A stretch of DNA of 5,367 nucleotides from Acidobacteriota bacterium (GTDB taxonomy: Bacteria > Acidobacteriota > Blastocatellia > RBC074): contig JAKEHZ010000122.1 in NCBI GenBank assembly GCA_022614735.1, positions 1 through 5,367 on the forward strand, given 5' to 3'. Shown piece after piece: positions 1 to 5,367 of this stretch; the first letter of the stretch is position 1; every line of letters begins with the position of its first letter. The notes beneath the pieces were generated by a model. That model was not told where the DNA came from. It did not search any database and saw nothing but the letters and a program-made list of their open reading frames with translations. A program made the position numbers and the translations under genes.

Positions 1-18
1 AACCCCTCAATCCCAAAA

Positions 19-31
19 CCGCAATCCGCAA

Positions 32-32
<1 letters not shown>
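19..32. repeat. Two tandem copies of a 7-bp word at the window edge
   Basis: CCGCAAT occurs twice in a row (19-25, 26-32), reaching the first base of the glyS stop codon. Two copies alone could be chance. The array may continue differently outside the window, since the preceding bases (CTCAATCCCAAAA) show only loose similarity. Confidence 0.35.
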
Positions 33-1741
<1,709 letters not shown>

Positions 1742-1818
1742 TGTCGTTACTGAAACCTTTCGATCAACCGATATGATTTTTGTGCGGGATGAATCGCGGG
1801 CACAAAAAAGAAGCCTGG

Positions 1819-1847
1819 ATATTAGCAGAGCGCCCTTCGTTGCGCAA
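1819..1847 (-). promoter_or_regulatory. Possible sigma70-like promoter for glyS
   Basis: Read on the minus strand, TTGCGC (1847-1842) is followed after 17 nt by TAATAT (1824-1819). The -35 matches only the TTG half of the consensus and the -10 matches four of six positions. It would give a leader of about 70 nt before the glyS ATG. The match is weak and Acidobacteriota promoters are poorly defined, so this is only a candidate. Confidence 0.25.
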
Positions 1848-1848
1848 T

Positions 1849-1877
1849 TTGGCAAATCAGGCTGCTGATGGCAGAAT
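1849..1877 (+). promoter_or_regulatory. Possible sigma70-like promoter for the VWFA/YcxB-like pair
   Basis: TTGGCA (1849-1854, five of six consensus positions) is separated by 17 nt from CAGAAT (1872-1877, four of six). Transcription would begin near 1884, leaving a leader of about 58 nt before the ATG at 1942. It lies back to back with the glyS candidate, with the 8-bp palindrome TTGCGCAA (1840-1847) beside it. Prediction by eye only. Confidence 0.3.
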
Positions 1878-1941
1878 ATTCCTCACCCTCTTGTTAACCG
1901 CGGTCTATCCTAAATTGCCGGTAATAGAGAAATTTGTGAAG

Positions 1942-3102
1942 ATGACAAGAACAGCCCTTCCGAAAATCATCGTCATAGTTGCATTGGTTGGAATAGCAGG
2001 TTGGCGGGCGATTGGACACCCAGCGTATATGAACCTTTATGCTGCTGATCCGCGCTCCATGCAGGATTTGCGGACCAACTGTGCTATCTGCCACGATCCG
2101 AACGGTCGCGCGAGTGATGCGAATTTCCTGAGCGATTTCGCGCGCGATTTCAAAGCGAACCGTTATCGCATCAACGAAAAGATGCGACAGCGTTTTCCGA
2201 ACTTGTTCAGTGCCTCAGATCAGCCCGTGTCAGGTATAACGGCCGACACGGTCAGTCTCACAACATCGCAGGTTGTCGTCAACGTGACAGTCACCAACGT
2301 GCGCGGAAAATATGTAACCAATCTGGACCGCGAGGCTTTTATCCTGCTCGAGGACGACAGGGAACAGGAAGTAGTGGATTTCCTGGGCGATGAGACGCCG
2401 ATGGCCGTCGCCGTCGTGCTCGACACTTCCGGCAGCGTGATCGAGAAGGATATGAACCGTTATCGCAACTCCACTCTCGATCTGGCCAATCGTCTGCGCC
2501 CTACCGATGTCATCGCAGTCTACACTTTCGACCAGGATGGTGTGCGCAAGATCCGCGACTACTCGTCAACGGTACAGGGGCTTAAGCCTCTGCTCAAAGA
2601 ACTGAAAGGCCAGGGGAAGACGCCGCTCTACGACGCGATTCTGACGGCAAGCGCGGAGTTGAGGGAGAGGCCGGAGCGGCGGCGTGCCTTGATATTGATC
2701 TCTGATGGCGCAGACAGCGCGAGCACTACGACACTGCGTGAAGTCGAACGGAGGACGTTTTTGGCCGGCACTTCGGTCTACGCAATCGACCTGGTGAACA
2801 CCGAAAAGAGCTCACGCCGTTCGGTGGATAGACAGGCCGCGGCGCAAACCCTCAGACAGATAGCGCAGGAGAGTGGCGGACGTTACATTACAACCGAAGG
2901 CGGATTCTTCCTCCTGCCGAGTCGAATGAAGCTTAAACGCATCTTCAGCGATTTGATTGACGAATTGCACAGTCAGTACACGATCACTTACGAGCCTGGT
3001 AATGCTCGCCGTCTGGGGCGATGGCGTACGATACGAGTGAATCTGGAACAGGCGGATTTGAACGCGCGAACACGGCTAGGTTACCGCGAAGGCGTTGAAT
3101 GA
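1942..3102 (+). CDS. Exported VWFA-related protein with N-terminal CxxCH (heme-c type) motif
   Basis: The product is 386 residues and belongs to the acidobacterial VWFA-related family by domain order; its role is unknown. A basic start (MTRTALPK) and a hydrophobic stretch at about 7-21 form a signal peptide or membrane anchor. A short segment at about 44-91 carries CAICH (47-51), the signature for covalent heme c attachment. A beta-rich region (about 104-154, VSLTTSQVVVNVTVTN...NLDREAFILLEDD) leads into the VWFA fold at about 155-341. Its metal-ion-dependent adhesion site looks complete: DTSGS at 161-165, T227 in GKTPLYDA and D255 in ISDGADS. A small C-terminal region contains SQYTITYEP and ends in GYREGVE. 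The frame is open back to 1780, but that extension crosses the divergent promoter area and the signal sequence starts at 1942. A GTG at 1936 with a weak AGAGA five bases upstream is an alternative start. The last four bases overlap the next gene as ATGA. A heme-bearing function is inferred from the motif alone. Confidence 0.88.
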   Translation: MTRTALPKIIVIVALVGIAGWRAIGHPAYMNLYAADPRSMQDLRTNCAICHDPNGRASDANFLSDFARDFKANRYRINEKMRQRFPNLFSASDQPVSGITADTVSLTTSQVVVNVTVTNVRGKYVTNLDREAFILLEDDREQEVVDFLGDETPMAVAVVLDTSGSVIEKDMNRYRNSTLDLANRLRPTDVIAVYTFDQDGVRKIRDYSSTVQGLKPLLKELKGQGKTPLYDAILTASAELRERPERRRALILISDGADSASTTTLREVERRTFLAGTSVYAIDLVNTEKSSRRSVDRQAAAQTLRQIAQESGGRYITTEGGFFLLPSRMKLKRIFSDLIDELHSQYTITYEPGNARRLGRWRTIRVNLEQADLNARTRLGYREGVE

Positions 3103-3593
3103 GCTTGAGCATCAATTTTTTCCTGGATTGGAGCGAGTATTTCGAGGCGCAGGAGTTTTTTCGCCAGAGCCGTTATAACATCGTGCCGGAAAAAGTTATC
3201 GGCGGCGTATTGATGACACTCAGTGCGCTCTGGTTTTTCCTGGATGATCTGAGCCTTTTTGCCGCAATCGGATTAGTGGCTGGAATGATCATTGTCCTCG
3301 GCACTCCTCATCTTCGACGTTGGGCTTCCATGCGCAAATGGAAGCGCGAACCGCTTTATCAAAGGGAGCATGCAGTCTCGTTCAGCGAGGAAGGCGTATA
3401 TTTTTTAATGGGACATGTTGAATCGAATCTGGATTGGAAGTATTACCAGCAGGTGCTCGAGAGCCCGGATGGTTTTTTGCTGATTTATGGCAAAGATGCA
3501 TTCAATCTCTTTCCGAAGCGCGCATTCCCAAGCGAGGACATGATCACTGCGTTCCGGGCGCTGGCTACTTCCAAGCTAAACGAGAATACATAA
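3099..3593 (+). CDS. Two-helix membrane protein with YcxB-like C-terminal domain
   Basis: This is a 164-residue protein of unknown function. The N-terminal 30 residues are polar and aromatic (FFLDWSEYFEAQEFFRQSRYNI). They are followed by two hydrophobic segments at about 33-48 and 51-69, joined by a very short acidic turn (DDLS), which suggests a membrane hairpin. A basic stretch (RRWASMRKWKREP, about 73-85) probably faces the cytoplasm by the positive-inside rule. Residues about 87-143 (HAVSFSEEGVYFLMG, LDWKYYQQVLESPDGFLLIYG, FNLFPKRAF) match the pattern of the YcxB-like domain, a small beta-rich module found after membrane helices in many bacteria. The start ATG overlaps the TGA of the VWFA gene, so translation is probably coupled and the products may act together at the membrane. 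The family call is from recognition, not a search. Confidence 0.82.
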   Translation: MSLSINFFLDWSEYFEAQEFFRQSRYNIVPEKVIGGVLMTLSALWFFLDDLSLFAAIGLVAGMIIVLGTPHLRRWASMRKWKREPLYQREHAVSFSEEGVYFLMGHVESNLDWKYYQQVLESPDGFLLIYGKDAFNLFPKRAFPSEDMITAFRALATSKLNENT

Positions 3594-3650
3594 CTATGGG
3601 ATTTTGTGGTTGTGGAATGAAGAGGGAAAACGGAACAAACGAAAAAGATG

Positions 3651-3785
3651 CTATAGCCTTTAAGAAAAACATTTATCATTTATCATTTGATATTTGTCAT
3701 TTGTCATTGAAGAAGAGCGGCTTCTTCAATGACAAATGACAAATATCAAATGATAAATGATAAATGTTTTTCTTAAAGGCTATAG
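3651..3785. repeat. Perfect 65-bp inverted repeat with 5-nt loop
   Basis: The arm at 3651-3715 is exactly the reverse complement of 3721-3785, checked base by base, with AGCGG (3716-3720) as the loop. The outer ends are CTATAGCC / GGCTATAG. Each arm has about 25% G+C, well below the neighbouring genes. Within each arm, five 7-bp units run in register: ATTTATC twice, ATTTGAT, then ATTTGTC twice (3671-3705), mirrored at 3731-3765. A transcript would fold into a near-perfect 65-bp duplex. The structure fits a miniature palindromic repeat element, or less likely a processed 3' hairpin of the upstream operon. No transposase gene is nearby. Confidence 0.97.
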
Positions 3786-3811
3786 ATGCTAGGACGCTCA
3801 CCTAGCATCCA
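3783..3811. repeat. Small hairpin next to the long palindrome
   Basis: GATGCTAGG (3785-3793) and CCTAGCATC (3801-3809) are perfect reverse complements around a 7-nt loop. One mismatch and one further pair extend the stem to 3783 and 3811. It touches the right end of the 65-bp repeat. It is not followed by a T-run, so it does not look like a standard intrinsic terminator. The word in its stem recurs on both sides of the long palindrome. Confidence 0.75.
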
Positions 3812-3849
3812 GCATATAGCATCTTCGATGAAAACGATCTCATAATGGT

Positions 3850-5367
3850 ATGGCCAATAATCTCTGTCCTGCACAACTCCGAGCTTTTGATTCACTCATA
3901 AACACGCTGGCGATAGGGAATGTTTTTGTGCTTTATGGCGGCGTCGGCTCGGGTAAATCGACGGTGCTGCGCGAAGTGCACAGCAAAACCGGCGGCGTGT
4001 TTTTAAATATGAAGGACCTTATTGATGCAATGCGTCATCAGCATCCTCTCGCCCTGGAAGAGAATTTTGAGCGGATGATTATGAAGGCGCTTGTATCGCA
4101 CGAGATAGTGATTCTGGATGATTTCCATCTGTTGAATAATGTCATCTGCTGTTATGGCGGTTATCCGCGCACAGGATTTTTGAACGCGCCGTTGACGACA
4201 ATCTGTTTGTATGCTTCAGAAGCGCAGAAGAAACTCATCTTCGGCAGCAACAGCAGAATTCCAGGACCGCTTGACCAGCGTGCTTTCAACACAAGCATAA
4301 GCGAATTCAGTTCTGCCGATTACGAGTTTCTATGCCGCCATTACCTCTCTCCTGAAGGAGCAGGTAAGCTGGATTACGAAAAGGTCTATCGTTTTGCGCC
4401 GAAACTAAACGCACACCAGCTCAAAGGAGCATGTTTATGGATTCGGCAAGGCCAGGATACGGATACGGCAAACTTCATCGAATATCTGCGCACACAGCAT
4501 CTGGTGAGCAACGTGGATTTGGGTGAGGTGCAGGCGGTCGATCTGCACGACCTGAAAGGTGTAGACGACGTTATCCAGAGTCTGGAAGCCAATATCATTC
4601 TGCCGCTGGAAAATGATGAGCTGGCGGCTGAACTGAATCTCAAGCCGAAGCGGGGGGTTTTGCTGGCAGGACCGCCAGGTACGGGAAAAACGACGATTGG
4701 TCGCGCGCTGGCTCATAGATTGAAGAGCAAGTTCTTCTTGATTGATGGGACGTTCATCTCAGGTATGGGAGATTTCTATATCCGCGTTCACCAGATCTTT
4801 GAAACAGCCAAGCAAAATGCGCCTTCCATTATTTTCATTGATGACAGCGATGTGATTTTTGAGAGCGGCGAGGAGATGGGGCTTTATCGCTACCTGCTGA
4901 CAATGCTCGACGGTTTGGAGAGCCAGAGCGCCGGACGTGTGTGCGTAATGATGACGGCCATGGACGTGGGAAATCTGCCTCCGGCGATGGTTCGTTCGGG
5001 GCGCATTGAGCTATGGTTGGAGATGCAGCTGCCGAATGAGGAAGCGCGAGCCGCGATCGTTTCAGAGCACGTAGGCCAACTGCCCGTGGCTTTAGCCCAT
5101 ATAGATCTGCCACAGATCGTCTCTGCGACAGAAGGCTTTACGGGCGCTGACTTGAAGCGGCTGATCGAGGACGGAAAGATGCTTTATGCTTACGATAAAG
5201 CCCAGGGCCGCGATCTGCGCACACCAACCGGGTATATGCTCTCCGCTGTTGAAACGGTCCGCAATAACAAACAGCGATATCTCGAGGCCGAGGCTCGCGC
5301 AAGGCTGCAACGTCCATCTCGCCCTCCCTGGTTTGGGGCGGTGGCGGTTGATTTCTCAGCCGGCGTT
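3850..5367 (+). CDS. Tandem AAA+ ATPase, 5' part (open at window end)
   Basis: The first 506 codons are present with no stop; the C-terminus lies beyond the window. The protein probably couples ATP hydrolysis to remodelling or unfolding of other macromolecules in the cytoplasm; its substrate is unknown. Module 1 has a P-loop (G30-S37, GGVGSGKS), Walker B VILDDFHLL (D90, D91), which resembles DnaA/DnaC-type proteins, and a possible sensor 1 GSN at 132-134. Module 2 starts near DLKGVDDV (234-241), as in classic AAA domains of the FtsH/Cdc48 kind. It has Walker A GPPGTGKT (274-281), Walker B IIFIDDSD (327-334), candidate arginine fingers R382 and R385 (VRSGR), and sensor 2 GFTGADLKRL (429-438). 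Two positions are unusual: Walker B has Asp332 where the catalytic Glu normally sits, and Met371 occupies the sensor-1 Asn position. An in-frame TGA at 3829 and the absence of another start fix ATG 3850 as the most upstream option. No clear Shine-Dalgarno precedes it, and the out-of-frame ATG 3845 lies five bases upstream. The gene is absent from any obvious operon with its neighbours. Confidence 0.9.
   Translation, partial: MANNLCPAQLRAFDSLINTLAIGNVFVLYGGVGSGKSTVLREVHSKTGGVFLNMKDLIDAMRHQHPLALEENFERMIMKALVSHEIVILDDFHLLNNVICCYGGYPRTGFLNAPLTTICLYASEAQKKLIFGSNSRIPGPLDQRAFNTSISEFSSADYEFLCRHYLSPEGAGKLDYEKVYRFAPKLNAHQLKGACLWIRQGQDTDTANFIEYLRTQHLVSNVDLGEVQAVDLHDLKGVDDVIQSLEANIILPLENDELAAELNLKPKRGVLLAGPPGTGKTTIGRALAHRLKSKFFLIDGTFISGMGDFYIRVHQIFETAKQNAPSIIFIDDSDVIFESGEEMGLYRYLLTMLDGLESQSAGRVCVMMTAMDVGNLPPAMVRSGRIELWLEMQLPNEEARAAIVSEHVGQLPVALAHIDLPQIVSATEGFTGADLKRLIEDGKMLYAYDKAQGRDLRTPTGYMLSAVETVRNNKQRYLEAEARARLQRPSRPPWFGAVAVDFSAGV

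Larger units (their letters stand above)
3646..3824. repeat. Outer 10-bp inverted repeat bracketing the hairpin region
   Basis: AGATGCTATA at 3646-3655 is the reverse complement of TATAGCATCT at 3815-3824, so the long palindrome and the small hairpin sit inside a third nested pair. The word AGATGCTA also occurs directly at 3646-3653 and 3784-3791, on both edges of the long palindrome, where it could be read as a target-site duplication. The pairs are short and the boundaries overlap the CTATAG palindrome ends, so the interpretation is open. Confidence 0.5.
3594..3849. other. Intergenic region with nested inverted repeats
   Basis: No credible gene is visible in these 256 bases. The region begins with about 50 bases of purine-rich sequence, then holds a 65-bp perfect inverted repeat, a second smaller hairpin and repeated AGATGCTA-type words. 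It ends with about 25 bases before the AAA+ start. No clear Shine-Dalgarno sequence or good promoter was found for the downstream gene. No stem is followed by a U-tract of the kind expected for an intrinsic terminator on the plus strand. Confidence 0.8.

Noticed and set aside
1780..1941. Upstream extension of the VWFA protein by 54 residues, starting MCGMNRGHKK
   Set aside because: The extension would place the signal sequence internally, crosses the divergent promoter region and ends exactly where a typical basic-plus-hydrophobic export signal begins.
3596..3739. A 47-codon frame beginning MGFCGCGMKRENG after the YcxB-like gene
   Set aside because: More than half of it runs through the left arm and loop of the palindrome, so its C-terminal half is simply translated repeat; it has no family resemblance.
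3651..3785. CRISPR array
   Set aside because: The repeats are 7-bp units in direct tandem without spacers, arranged as one large palindrome, and no cas genes are present.
3651..3809. Rho-independent terminator for the VWFA/YcxB-like operon
   Set aside because: The stems are AT-rich or not followed by a T-run on the plus strand, and the 65-bp stem is far longer than normal intrinsic terminators. A role in transcript ending or processing is possible but not shown.
4386..5310. Minus-strand open frames of 72-93 codons across the second AAA+ module and its flanks
   Set aside because: The plus strand encodes an unbroken AAA+ domain with all expected motifs in order; the reverse frames have no coherent protein features.
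1942..5367. A MoxR-type AAA+ / VWA chaperone system
   Set aside because: The VWFA protein is exported rather than cytoplasmic, the ATPase has tandem modules unlike MoxR, and the palindromic region separates the two genes with no sign of one operon.

Overview
This is a bacterial chromosomal fragment with about four genes, most likely from an Acidobacteriota member. The main clue is the VWFA-type protein, whose domain order and wording match the acidobacterial VWFA-related family. The moderate base composition would suit Blastocatellia better than the GC-rich classes, but that is inference. No plasmid, phage, transposase or CRISPR genes are visible.

Layout. Positions 32-1741 (minus strand) hold a complete glycyl-tRNA synthetase of the single-chain dimeric type, with an unusual charged helical insertion of roughly 95 residues before its anticodon-binding domain. 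A 200-bp divergent intergenic region (1742-1941) separates it from a plus-strand pair. The first gene of the pair (1942-3102) encodes an exported or membrane-anchored protein with a CxxCH heme-c type motif followed by a VWFA domain with an intact MIDAS. The second (3099-3593) encodes a two-helix membrane protein with a YcxB-like C-terminal domain. They share an ATGA stop/start overlap, so they are very probably co-translated.

The 256-bp gap at 3594-3849 is the most striking non-coding part. It carries a perfect 65-bp inverted repeat around a 5-nt loop, each arm containing five 7-bp units, flanked by several copies of an AGATGCTA-like word in both orientations. It is followed by the 5' part (506 codons, open at the window end) of a tandem AAA+ ATPase. 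That protein has a DnaA/DnaC-like first ATPase module and a classic FtsH/Cdc48-like second module with unusual Walker B and sensor-1 residues.

Functionally, glyS is housekeeping. The VWFA/YcxB-like pair looks like an envelope module of unknown role. The AAA+ protein is probably a separate transcription unit. I see no firm evidence for a new multi-gene system. The best candidates for novelty are the long hairpin element, the heme-motif/VWFA fusion, the atypical AAA+ protein and the GlyRS insertion.
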